26,292 nucleotides of DNA from a bacterium (GTDB taxonomy: Bacteria > UBP6 > JAFGXH01): NCBI GenBank assembly GCA_027064085.1, contig JAMOQH010000187.1:1-26292 (forward strand), written 5' to 3'. The position numbers and the translations under genes are program-made. The notes beneath the pieces were generated by a model, which searched no databases, had not been told where the DNA came from, and saw only the letters and a list, made by a program, of their open reading frames with translations. Below, in pieces: positions 15,486 through 23,338 of the stretch. The first letter of the stretch is position 1; every line of letters begins with the position of its first letter.

Positions 15486-15988
15486 TGGCAGGAAAACAAA
15501 AAGGTTCAGATGACATGATTAATGATATTAACATTACTCCCATGGTTGATATTATGTTGGTTTTATTGATAATATTTATGGTTACAGCAAGTATAATTGT
15601 AACTCCTTCAATACCTGTAAAATTGCCTTCTGCTGCAACAGGAGAAGAAACCAAAACTAAAACTGTTTCTATTGTTATAACTAAAGATAATAAATACTTT
15701 GTAGAAGGAAAATCAATTAAACTTGATAAACTAGAAGAATATCTTAAAAATAAAAAGCTATCTCTTACTAATACAGATGTTAAGAATAAGGTGGTGCCTT
15801 ATTCTCCAGCTAATAATAAAGATGATATTGCTGATAGCAACAAGTTGGCAACTTCTTTACCAACAAAACTACAAATAGTTATAGCCGCAGACCAAAAGGC
15901 ATATCATGGAAAGGTTATGAATGTTGTTGATATTTTGAGAAAAATTGGAATTACTGATTATGCATTTAGTGTAGAGGATAAAAAATAA
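15485..15988 (+). CDS. exbD: ExbD/TolR-family motor subunit
   Basis: The 167-residue single-pass protein has the ExbD signature DINITPMVDIMLVLLIIFMV, including the essential transmembrane Asp (Asp22). The periplasmic domain has the usual beta-alpha fold ('TVSIVITKDNKYFVEGK', 'LQIVIAADQKAYHGKVMNVVDILRKIGI'). Between them is an extra hydrophilic segment of about 30 residues (roughly 96-130, rich in Asn, Asp, Lys and Ser) that makes it longer than typical ExbD proteins of about 140 residues. It overlaps exbB and tonB by one base on each side. Confidence 0.9.
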   Translation: MAGKQKGSDDMINDINITPMVDIMLVLLIIFMVTASIIVTPSIPVKLPSAATGEETKTKTVSIVITKDNKYFVEGKSIKLDKLEEYLKNKKLSLTNTDVKNKVVPYSPANNKDDIADSNKLATSLPTKLQIVIAADQKAYHGKVMNVVDILRKIGITDYAFSVEDKK

Positions 15989-16833
15989 TGTATGATTCTT
16001 CAAAAGGAATGCTAATTGGATTTATTATTGCAATATTAATTGTGGGGTCATTAGGGTTTTCAGTAAAAGAGTATAAACCTAAATTTGAAAAAAGAAAAAA
16101 ATATAAATTAGTGAAGATGAAAATTCTTCCTAAAAAAAAAGAAAAGGTAGTTCCTCCTAAAAAAGAGGTAAAGAAAGAAGTGAAGAAGGATATTAAACCT
16201 CAAAAAGTAGAAAAAAAGGAGAAAATAATTATAAAGAAAAAGAAAAAAAAGTATAAAAAGAAGAAAAAAATACAAAAAAAGAAAGTTGTGGCAAAAAATC
16301 CTATAAATAAAAAGAAGGAAGAAGCTAAAAAAGAAAAGCCAAAAGAAAAAGCACCTCCTGTTTTTGGGGTAACTATGAATTCTGTTAGTAAAACGGGAAC
16401 AAGTGGATTCAAAGTTAAAGTTGGGAATACTCTTATGACTGATGATAAAACAGGTTGGGAAAATGGAAAACCTAAAAAAATTGGTAAATTTGTAGGAGAA
16501 GCAGATGAGGCTCAAGATGGAAGTAATGAGCCTGAAGACAGTGGGCCTCCTCCTAAAATTGTAACTAAACCAATTCCTAAAAAAGTATTTAGACCAAAAT
16601 ATACTAAGCTTGCAGAAGAAGAAGAAATTGAAGGAAAAATTATTTTGAGTCTTACAATAGATAAAAAAGGAAATGTTATAAAAGCTAAAATAATAAAAGG
16701 TTTAGGTTATGGTTTAGATGAAAATGCATTAAAGGCGGTTAAGAAGTTTAAATTTCTTCCAGCAGTACTCAGTAATGGAAAAACCAAGAAAACAAGGATC
16801 ACTTATACAATTAATTTCATTTTAGAAGAATAA
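15988..16833 (+). CDS. tonB: TonB-family energy transducer with lysine-rich linker
   Basis: The 281-residue protein has an N-terminal transmembrane anchor (about 8-25), a long periplasmic linker and a C-terminal TonB domain (about 200-281: 'EEEIEGKIILSLTIDKKGNV', 'LDENALKAVKKFKFLPAV', 'ITYTINFIL'). TonB contacts outer-membrane receptors and passes on energy from ExbBD. Linkers are normally Pro-Lys/Pro-Glu rich. Here residues about 30-122 are dominated by Lys runs, with few prolines, giving a very strong positive charge. The gene starts on the exbD stop (TAATG). No receptor gene lies in the window. The next gene, a glucoamylase-type lipoprotein, begins 68 bases later with no clear terminator between them. 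Confidence 0.85.
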   Translation: MYDSSKGMLIGFIIAILIVGSLGFSVKEYKPKFEKRKKYKLVKMKILPKKKEKVVPPKKEVKKEVKKDIKPQKVEKKEKIIIKKKKKKYKKKKKIQKKKVVAKNPINKKKEEAKKEKPKEKAPPVFGVTMNSVSKTGTSGFKVKVGNTLMTDDKTGWENGKPKKIGKFVGEADEAQDGSNEPEDSGPPPKIVTKPIPKKVFRPKYTKLAEEEEIEGKIILSLTIDKKGNVIKAKIIKGLGYGLDENALKAVKKFKFLPAVLSNGKTKKTRITYTINFILEE

Positions 16834-16901
16834 ATCAATAAAAACTTTAAAAAAAATTATAATTAAGCTAAAATACTAAGGTTTATTTTTTTGAGGGCTT
16901 T

Positions 16902-19727
16902 ATGTTTAAAAAATATAGTTTTTTATTACTTATCTTGAGTTTTTTTATTATTTCATGTAATGAGGATAATGTTGTTCATAATGATTTATGTGATAATAAA
17001 GATTGTGTTGTTCATAGTAGTTGTAAAGTTGAAAATAACAAAGCTGTTTGTTTATGTGATGCCGGTTTTCATGATGATAATGGAACATGTGTTGAGAATA
17101 CTGTTAAATGTGAAGCAAATAGTTGTACAGAAGAGCATAAAACAGTTTGTAGTGTTGAAAATAATGCGATAGTGTGCTTATGTGATGCTGGCTTTCATGA
17201 TGATAATGGAACATGTATTGAGGATACTGTTAAATGTGAAGCAAATAGTTGTACAGAAGAGCATAAAACAGTTTGTAGTGTTGAAAATAATGTGATTGTT
17301 TGTTTATGTGATGCTGGCTTTCATGATGAAGAAGGAAGTTGTGTTGTCGATACAGTAGTATGTCAAAATGATAGCTGTATTGATGCTCATAAATCTATCT
17401 GTTCTGTTGAAAATAATAAAATAGTATGTTCATGCGATGATGGGTTTCATGATGAAGGTGGAGCATGTATTGAAGATAGTGAACCTAAATGTAATCCTGA
17501 GTGTAAGAGTTGGGAAATATGTGATACCCGTCCAATGACTCCTATTTGCAAATTAAAAGAAGATAGGTGTAATGATAATCATGATTGTAGTGATATGATT
17601 TGTGATACAGATAGTCATTATTGTTATCCTGTAAAAACATCATGGAGTGTAATGCCCTCTGCAAATGGCTTTGGAGCTATTTTATTTGATAAAAATGAGA
17701 AAAAAATAAAAACCTATTATCCTCATATATATAAGCAAATGAATGAGAACTCTCCAGTAACGCCTAATTTAGTTTATGATTTTTATTTTGGAATAAGAGT
17801 AAATGGACAAAATACTTGGCTTAATGAAGTTGATGTAACTAATATGGAGTATATTGCAGGAACAGGAATAATAAAAGTAATAAGAGAGCTTTCGGGCTTG
17901 GAAATAACAGAATATTATTGGATGAGTATGCTTAGTGAGGCTCCTATTAGTGTGGCTGGTATTACAGTTAAAAATAAAACTGCTGATGTTTTAAATGATG
18001 TTTCTATATTTACTCTAGGTAATTTTAGAGTTGGAGCAGATAATAATAATGATGGAATACATATAAAAAATGAAAAAGCTGATTATGATGATACTCTACA
18101 TGGTTTTTACGAAAGAAATTGGGTATATCAATATAGTTATTATCAGATTTTTATGATGAGTGGTGGAGGAGCTCCAACTGTTGTATCAACTAATGCAAGT
18201 ACATATAATCCATGGCAAGAGGTTAAAAATAATAATATATTAAATGAATATAAATCAAGTGGAGAAACTGGAAAGGATGATGTAGCATTGTTTTATCAAA
18301 AGGACTTTACAACTATAAATTCAAATGAAGAAAAATCATATTATGTAGCTTGGAATGCTCAGTATACAAATAATGGTGCAGATGCTACTACTATTGCAAA
18401 TCCTATAAAAGACTTAATAGATAGTAAAAATTTTGAAGATGTTCTTAATGATGAAATAAATTATTGGAGTAATTGGCATAGTGTTGAAAACCTACCCGAA
18501 AATTTGACACCAAGAGAAGAAAAACTAGCAATTCAGTCTTCTGCTTTTATAAAAATGGGACAAATAAGAGAAGATATCAATGGTTATGGTCAAGTTTTAG
18601 CGTCATTACCTCCTGGAATATGGAATGTATCTTGGATAAGAGATATGAGCTATGCTGTTGTTGGTATGGTTAAGGCTAATCATATGAGTGAGGCTGTTGA
18701 TGCTTTAGAGTTTATTTTCGGAGATAAGGTAAATACAGGAAGGTATCAAGGAAGCGAATGGAATACTATAGGTCATGATTATCAAATTTCTGTTTGTAGA
18801 TATTTTGCTAATGGAGATGAAGAAACAGATTGGAATAGTGCTGGGCCTAATATAGAATACGATGGTTTTGGTTTAGCATTGTGGATATTAGATGAGTATA
18901 TTAGTGCAAATGGAGATGATACTGCTTTTTTAAATCAGTATAGTGATAATATTTTTACTAAAACAGCAGATGTTTTAGTGGCTTTAATAGATAATAATGG
19001 ACTTATCGCTCCCGATTCGTCTATTTGGGAGTACCATTGGACTGATGATGGTTATAATGGTAAAAGACATTTTGCTTATACCTCAATTACTGCTTACAGA
19101 GGCTTAAAGGCAGCAGAAAGGCTTGGAAATTTAATTGGAATGGATACAACGATATATCATGATACAGCAGAAAGTTTAAAAACTGCAATTGAAACCAATT
19201 TGGTAAAAAACCATGTGTTAATTAACTTTACTGATGAAGATGTTTCTAGTTTAGCTCCTGAAAACGGACAAAATATTTATAATATTGATGCATCAAGCGT
19301 AGAGGCATTTAATTTTGGTGTTTTTGAGCCAAATTCTCAAATTGCATCATCAACATTATCTGCTTATGAACAAGAATTAGGTAATTTATTATCAAATAGC
19401 CCTGGTTTTAAAAGAACAAATAAAAGATGTAATCCTTCTGCTCATGCTTCTTGTGTAGGAACAGCAGGTGGTGTTATGGCTAATGAATATGACATTAAAG
19501 AATGGATAATGGTTGACTTTAGAATTTTAAGCTTTTTAAGAAAACGAACAGATGAAGCTTCAAAAGAAAAGGCAAATAAGTTATATAATTGGATTTTAAC
19601 TCAAACAGAACATAATTATTACCAAATTGCAGAATTATATAATGAACAAACAGGTGATTATGCAGGTTCTGTTCCTATGTGTGGTTTTGGTCCAGGAGCT
19701 TATCTTATTGACTTAAATGAAAGATAG
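16902..19727 (+). CDS. Lipoprotein with EGF-like repeats and GH15 glucoamylase-type domain
   Basis: The signal peptide ends in IISC (Cys19) and the ATG has GAGGG upstream. Residues 26-192 are four EGF-like repeats of about 42 residues ('CSVENNxIVCLCDAGFHD'). Residues 197-241 form another Cys-rich module (CNPECKSWEIC). From about 250 to the end is a glycoside hydrolase family 15-like protein: a beta-sandwich then an alpha/alpha barrel with WIRDMSYAVVGM (578-589), IWEYHWTDDG (708-717, Glu710 the likely general acid) and NEQTGDYAGSVPMCGFGPGAY (in two parts from 914, Glu915 the likely base). GH15 enzymes release glucose from alpha-1,4/1,6 glucans or split trehalose-like sugars. A surface- or periplasm-anchored saccharide-degrading enzyme is expected; substrate is not determined. 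Placement after exbB-exbD-tonB hints at, but does not prove, coupling to TonB-dependent uptake. Confidence 0.85.
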   Translation: MFKKYSFLLLILSFFIISCNEDNVVHNDLCDNKDCVVHSSCKVENNKAVCLCDAGFHDDNGTCVENTVKCEANSCTEEHKTVCSVENNAIVCLCDAGFHDDNGTCIEDTVKCEANSCTEEHKTVCSVENNVIVCLCDAGFHDEEGSCVVDTVVCQNDSCIDAHKSICSVENNKIVCSCDDGFHDEGGACIEDSEPKCNPECKSWEICDTRPMTPICKLKEDRCNDNHDCSDMICDTDSHYCYPVKTSWSVMPSANGFGAILFDKNEKKIKTYYPHIYKQMNENSPVTPNLVYDFYFGIRVNGQNTWLNEVDVTNMEYIAGTGIIKVIRELSGLEITEYYWMSMLSEAPISVAGITVKNKTADVLNDVSIFTLGNFRVGADNNNDGIHIKNEKADYDDTLHGFYERNWVYQYSYYQIFMMSGGGAPTVVSTNASTYNPWQEVKNNNILNEYKSSGETGKDDVALFYQKDFTTINSNEEKSYYVAWNAQYTNNGADATTIANPIKDLIDSKNFEDVLNDEINYWSNWHSVENLPENLTPREEKLAIQSSAFIKMGQIREDINGYGQVLASLPPGIWNVSWIRDMSYAVVGMVKANHMSEAVDALEFIFGDKVNTGRYQGSEWNTIGHDYQISVCRYFANGDEETDWNSAGPNIEYDGFGLALWILDEYISANGDDTAFLNQYSDNIFTKTADVLVALIDNNGLIAPDSSIWEYHWTDDGYNGKRHFAYTSITAYRGLKAAERLGNLIGMDTTIYHDTAESLKTAIETNLVKNHVLINFTDEDVSSLAPENGQNIYNIDASSVEAFNFGVFEPNSQIASSTLSAYEQELGNLLSNSPGFKRTNKRCNPSAHASCVGTAGGVMANEYDIKEWIMVDFRILSFLRKRTDEASKEKANKLYNWILTQTEHNYYQIAELYNEQTGDYAGSVPMCGFGPGAYLIDLNER
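17100..17351 (+). repeat. Two near-identical 126-bp EGF-like tandem repeats
   Basis: Units 17100-17225 and 17226-17351 encode residues 67-108 and 109-150. Their first 67 bases are identical and most remaining differences are at the end of the unit. More diverged copies flank them (about 16977-17099 and 17352-17477). The high identity points to recent duplication or gene conversion. Confidence 0.85.
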
Positions 19728-19732
19728 AAATT

Positions 19733-19760
19733 TTTGATAAATAATATATTATTTATCAAA
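19733..19760. repeat. Perfect 28-bp palindrome after the GH15 gene
   Basis: Every base from 19733 to 19760 pairs with its mirror: the left arm begins TTTGATAAATAATA and the right arm is its exact reverse complement. It begins five bases after the GH15 stop. It could act as a weak terminator hairpin, but it lacks G-C content and a following T-run, so it may instead be an AT-rich protein binding site. Confidence 0.6.
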
Positions 19761-19848
19761 TGATATTAATATGGAAAAATAGTAAAAACTTATTTACAAA
19801 TACATAAATTTTATTATATACATTTAGTTGTTCAATTGGAGTGAAATA

Positions 19849-20910
19849 ATGCATATAATAAATAAGAAGAAAATAATAATTGCAATGAGTGGTGGAGTTG
19901 ATAGTTCTGCTGCTGCTTGGATATTAAAAGAACAGGGTTATGATGTAATAGGAATGATGCTTAAAATATGGGATGATTTAAGTAAATGTTGTAGTTTAGG
20001 AGATATTGCAGATGCAAGGTTTGTTGCAAATAATTTAAAAATACCATTTTACTTAAAACAATATCAGCCTCTTTTTGAAAAAGAAATTGTAATTCCATTT
20101 GTAGAAAGTTATTTAAAAGGAGAAACACCTCTTCCATGTGCTCACTGTAATTCAAAAATAAAATTTCCTGTAATTATAGAAGAAGGAAAAAAACTTGGTA
20201 GTGATTTACTTGCAACAGGGCATTATGCAAAGATAAAAAAGCTTGCTAATGGAACATATTCTTTATTTAAAGGAGATGATCCCAAAAAAGACCAAACTTA
20301 TTTTTTATTTCAATTAAAGCAGAATGAATTGAAGCATTTGGTGTTCCCGGTGGGAGATATGAATAAATCTCAAGTAAGAGAAATTGCAAAAAATATTGGT
20401 GTAAATATGGCTCAAAAGAAAGAAAGCCAAGAGGTTTGTTTTGTGCAAGATGATTACAAGGGATTTATTGAGGGCAGAGCTCCTAAGGGGGTATTGAAAC
20501 CAGGGAATATTATTACTAAAAAAGGCGAAATTATTGGGAAACATACAGGGATACACAGATATACTATAGGACAAAGAAAAGGGCTAGGGATTTCTTGGAA
20601 ACACCCTCTTTATGTAATTAAAATAGATGCTATAAACAATAATATTATTGTTGGGAAAAATGATGATTTATTTACTCCTATTGTTAAAGCTAGTAATTTA
20701 ACTTGGTTAAATAAAAAACCTCTTTTAGATGAAATTGTAACTGCAAAAGTAAGATACTCTCAAATAGCAGAAGAAGCAAAAATTATAGAAATAAATGATG
20801 ATATAATAAAATTAAAGTTTAAAGAACCACAAAGAGCTGTTACAAAAGGGCAGGGATTAGTTTTATATAGGGACGATTCAGAGTTATTAGGTGGTGGGTT
20901 TATTCAATAA
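19849..20910 (+). CDS. mnmA: tRNA-specific 2-thiouridylase MnmA
   Basis: This cytosolic enzyme activates U34 of Lys, Glu and Gln tRNAs with ATP and inserts sulfur. I start at 19849, with TTGGAG 7 bases upstream; the in-frame TTG at 19828 lacks support. The 353 residues show the PP-loop SGGVDSS (14-20), the first catalytic Cys in LPCAHCNSKIKF (Cys97), ATGHYAKI (122-129), DQTYFLFQL (148-156) and the second catalytic Cys in KESQEVCFVQDDYKGFIE (Cys197). The C-terminal beta domain follows ('HRYTIGQRKGLGI'). Length fits the family. An MnmM-type methyltransferase acting on the same nucleotide is encoded at 7052-7588. Confidence 0.96.
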   Translation: MHIINKKKIIIAMSGGVDSSAAAWILKEQGYDVIGMMLKIWDDLSKCCSLGDIADARFVANNLKIPFYLKQYQPLFEKEIVIPFVESYLKGETPLPCAHCNSKIKFPVIIEEGKKLGSDLLATGHYAKIKKLANGTYSLFKGDDPKKDQTYFLFQLKQNELKHLVFPVGDMNKSQVREIAKNIGVNMAQKKESQEVCFVQDDYKGFIEGRAPKGVLKPGNIITKKGEIIGKHTGIHRYTIGQRKGLGISWKHPLYVIKIDAINNNIIVGKNDDLFTPIVKASNLTWLNKKPLLDEIVTAKVRYSQIAEEAKIIEINDDIIKLKFKEPQRAVTKGQGLVLYRDDSELLGGGFIQ

Positions 20911-20915
20911 ACCCA
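20895..20915 (+). terminator. Hairpin overlapping the mnmA stop
   Basis: TGGGTTTATT and AATAAACCCA form a perfect inverted repeat around one central C, and the TAA stop lies inside the right arm. No T-run follows, so it may be a weak or Rho-assisted terminator or an mRNA end-stabilising hairpin. Confidence 0.4.
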
Positions 20916-20937
20916 AACATTAAAATCTAAAAATTCA

Positions 20938-20966
20938 TTGATTTATGAAACAGTAATGAGTATAAT
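20938..20966 (+). promoter_or_regulatory. sigma70-type promoter of the SPFH gene pair
   Basis: TTGATT (20938-20943), a 17-bp spacer and a perfect TATAAT (20961-20966) precede the first SPFH gene. The predicted start near 20973 leaves a short leader with an AGGAG site. Confidence 0.7.
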
Positions 20967-20997
20967 ATAGAATCACAAATATATTTTAGGAGTATAT

Positions 20998-22059
20998 ATG
21001 AATTTAAAAACTAAAATTTCACTTTCTAGCTTAGCATTTGTTGGAATTGTTGTTCTTTATCTAATGTTTACCGGGCAATCAGGCTTTGTCTATATTGAAC
21101 CAACAGAAATAGGGGTAAAAGTAAACAGGATAACTGGTTCTTTTGAAGTTCTTGAAAGTTCAGGTAACCATATTTTTATGCCCATAATTGAGCAGGTTTT
21201 TATTCTTGATTCTTCCCCTCAGAAATTTGTTATGTCTGGTAATAAGGATTTAAATGCTAATCATGTTAGAAAGCTAACTGTCAGGGCAAAAGATGGTAGT
21301 AATTTTTATTTTGGTGAAATAGAAATACAATATCAGATTATGGCATCAAAGGCAGAATTAATCGTTAGGGATTCTGGAGTGGGCGATTCATATAAAAGAA
21401 AATGGTTAAAGCCAATATCAAGAATGGTTTTGAGAAATGAATTTGGTAGATATTCATCAGAAGAGATAGCAAATCCAACTCAATATGGCTCTGCTGTAAC
21501 CAAATCAAAGGAAGAGCTTAATTTAATGCTAAATAATCATGGTATAAAAATTATTGATATTTCAACTCCAAAGCCTCACTTTGATCCTGTTTATGAAAAA
21601 ACTATTGAAACTAGAATTAATGCAGACCAAGAAGTCGCTAAACAAAAAGTTAAAAGAGAAAAATTAAATGCGGAGAAAAAATTTAGGGTGGATAAAATAA
21701 AAAATGATAAGGAAATAGAATATAGACAGATTGAAGGAGAATTAAAAAGAAAATTAATTGATATAAATAAACAATTTATTATGGTTAAAAAAGAAGCTGA
21801 AAAATATAAAATTGAACAAACAGGTATAGGAGAGGCTAAAAAGTCAGAACTTGAAACTATGGCTAAGGCAAGAATAGAACAATTTAAAATGGATGCAGAA
21901 GCTCTTTCTTCTAAAATTAAGGCCATGGAAGAACAAGGAAATGCTATAGTTTATAAAATTTTAGCAACTAAATATAGGAATATGAAAATTCACCTTCAAC
22001 CCTATACAACCGATGCAAGTCCACAGAGAGTTCAAGTTGAAAGTGTAGTAGCAAAATAG
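20998..22059 (+). CDS. SPFH/band 7 (prohibitin-like) membrane protein, first of a pair
   Basis: The 353-residue protein has one N-terminal membrane helix (about 9-27), a band 7/SPFH domain (about 30-200; 'YIEPTEIGVKVNRITGSFEVLESSGNHIFMP' read in parts, 'NNHGIKIIDISTPKPHFDPVYEKTIE') and a long charged coiled coil (about 200-325). SPFH proteins form large ring or cage assemblies at membranes that organise proteases or lipids (HflK/HflC, prohibitins, flotillins). An AGGAG site precedes the ATG. The second SPFH gene follows after 10 bases, so the two likely co-assemble as HflK and HflC do. No FtsH gene lies nearby, so an HflKC role is not assigned. Confidence 0.8.
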   Translation: MNLKTKISLSSLAFVGIVVLYLMFTGQSGFVYIEPTEIGVKVNRITGSFEVLESSGNHIFMPIIEQVFILDSSPQKFVMSGNKDLNANHVRKLTVRAKDGSNFYFGEIEIQYQIMASKAELIVRDSGVGDSYKRKWLKPISRMVLRNEFGRYSSEEIANPTQYGSAVTKSKEELNLMLNNHGIKIIDISTPKPHFDPVYEKTIETRINADQEVAKQKVKREKLNAEKKFRVDKIKNDKEIEYRQIEGELKRKLIDINKQFIMVKKEAEKYKIEQTGIGEAKKSELETMAKARIEQFKMDAEALSSKIKAMEEQGNAIVYKILATKYRNMKIHLQPYTTDASPQRVQVESVVAK

Positions 22060-22069
22060 AGGAGTAAAT

Positions 22070-23218
22070 ATGAGTAAATTAAAAAAGATACCTATAATTT
22101 TGTCAATAGTAGTATTAGCATTAATTTTGTTAAACAGTATGCTTTTTACTATGGTGCCAATTGATAAAATTGGAGTTAAGATAAATAAATGGGGTGGAAT
22201 AGTTGAAGAGGACTATGTTGTAGGATTAAAGTTTTCATTAGTTGGTATATATGAATGGAAATTTTTAGATGCGACAACACAATTTATTAATTTTTCTAAA
22301 CATGAAAGGGGGTCTGATCCATTAATCATTAGAACAGAAGATAATAATGAAGTTTATATAGATGTAACTGTTCCATATAAAATAATTAAGGGTGAAGGTT
22401 ATCAATTGGTAAAAGGTGGATTAGAAAAAACATATAAAGATAGAGTGGAATTGATAACTAAATCAGTATTAAGATCTGAATTGGCAAATTTATCTTTAAC
22501 AAGTAAAAAAGAAAAACAAAGGCAAAAAAAAGAACAAGATAATAGAGATAATAATATAAAGATAGATACTCAAAATGTCAAATCCAATACTAAAAATAAT
22601 GAAGAAACAATTATTGATACTGATTACAGAGAAAAGATAGCAAAAGAAGCTCTTAATAAATTAAATATTAAATTAAAAAAAGTTCATGTAAAAGCAGATT
22701 ATATCTTAATTAGGAGTTTTTATTTTATAAATAAAAAAGTTGAAAGAACAATTCAGGAAAAGCAATATCTTCGTCAAGAAAAGCTTCTAAAGCAAGCTCA
22801 ACTTAGAGAAAATGAAGCAAAATTAGCTACAAATAAAATAGAAACAGGAATAGTAAACGCAGAAAAGGCCGAAATTGAAAATGGTAATAAAAGAATAGAA
22901 GAGTTAAAGTCAAAGTATGAAATTCAAATAGCTGAAATAGAAAGAACTAAAAATAATTATGATAAAAGAGTAAGGGCAGAAGGAGATGCTAAAAGGGCTA
23001 TACTTGAATCACAAGGAAGATTAAAAATGGCTAAAGCTGATGCTTTAAAAATTAAACTTGAAGCCAAATTATTAAAATCAAAAGGTGGTAAAATTTTTAT
23101 TGCAAAACAAGTTGCAGAAAATCTTGATATGGGTGAAGTTTGGTTAAACTCTAACACTAAAAATCCTCTAAATATAGTTTCTTTAAAGTCTTTGCTAAAT
23201 TTAGTTACTCCTAAATAA
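22070..23218 (+). CDS. SPFH/band 7 (prohibitin-like) membrane protein, second of a pair
   Basis: The 382-residue paralogue of the upstream gene has an N-terminal membrane helix (about 8-30), an SPFH domain ('MVPIDKIGVKINKWGGIVEE', 'ITKSVLRSELANLS', 'VHVKADYILIRSFYFINKKVERTI') and a long coiled coil (about 215-345). Its SPFH domain is interrupted by a hydrophilic insert of about 45 residues (roughly 145-190) rich in Lys, Glu, Asn and Asp, absent from the first protein. Such a loop may project from the assembled cage. A GAGGAG site precedes the ATG, and the gene is co-transcribed with its partner. Confidence 0.8.
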   Translation: MSKLKKIPIILSIVVLALILLNSMLFTMVPIDKIGVKINKWGGIVEEDYVVGLKFSLVGIYEWKFLDATTQFINFSKHERGSDPLIIRTEDNNEVYIDVTVPYKIIKGEGYQLVKGGLEKTYKDRVELITKSVLRSELANLSLTSKKEKQRQKKEQDNRDNNIKIDTQNVKSNTKNNEETIIDTDYREKIAKEALNKLNIKLKKVHVKADYILIRSFYFINKKVERTIQEKQYLRQEKLLKQAQLRENEAKLATNKIETGIVNAEKAEIENGNKRIEELKSKYEIQIAEIERTKNNYDKRVRAEGDAKRAILESQGRLKMAKADALKIKLEAKLLKSKGGKIFIAKQVAENLDMGEVWLNSNTKNPLNIVSLKSLLNLVTPK

Positions 23219-23219
23219 C

Positions 23220-23238
23220 CCACATCCGTGGATTTTAT
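23220..23238 (+). terminator. Weak terminator-like hairpin after the SPFH pair
   Basis: CCAC (23220-23223) and GTGG (23228-23231) enclose a 4-base loop, followed by ATTTTATT. It begins two bases after the second SPFH stop. The short stem makes it a weak candidate. Confidence 0.3.
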
Positions 23239-23338
23239 TCCTAGTTTATTAATAATAAAGTTTATTTATTTAACTTGTTATATGTAAGAATTTCTAAAAT
23301 TTATGAAAAAGTTTGTGCTTTACGCTGTGGAGAAAAAA

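Noticed and set aside
16108-16515. Long minus-strand open frames opposite tonB
   Set aside because: They are Phe-rich reverse images of the lysine codons in tonB and have no independent signal.
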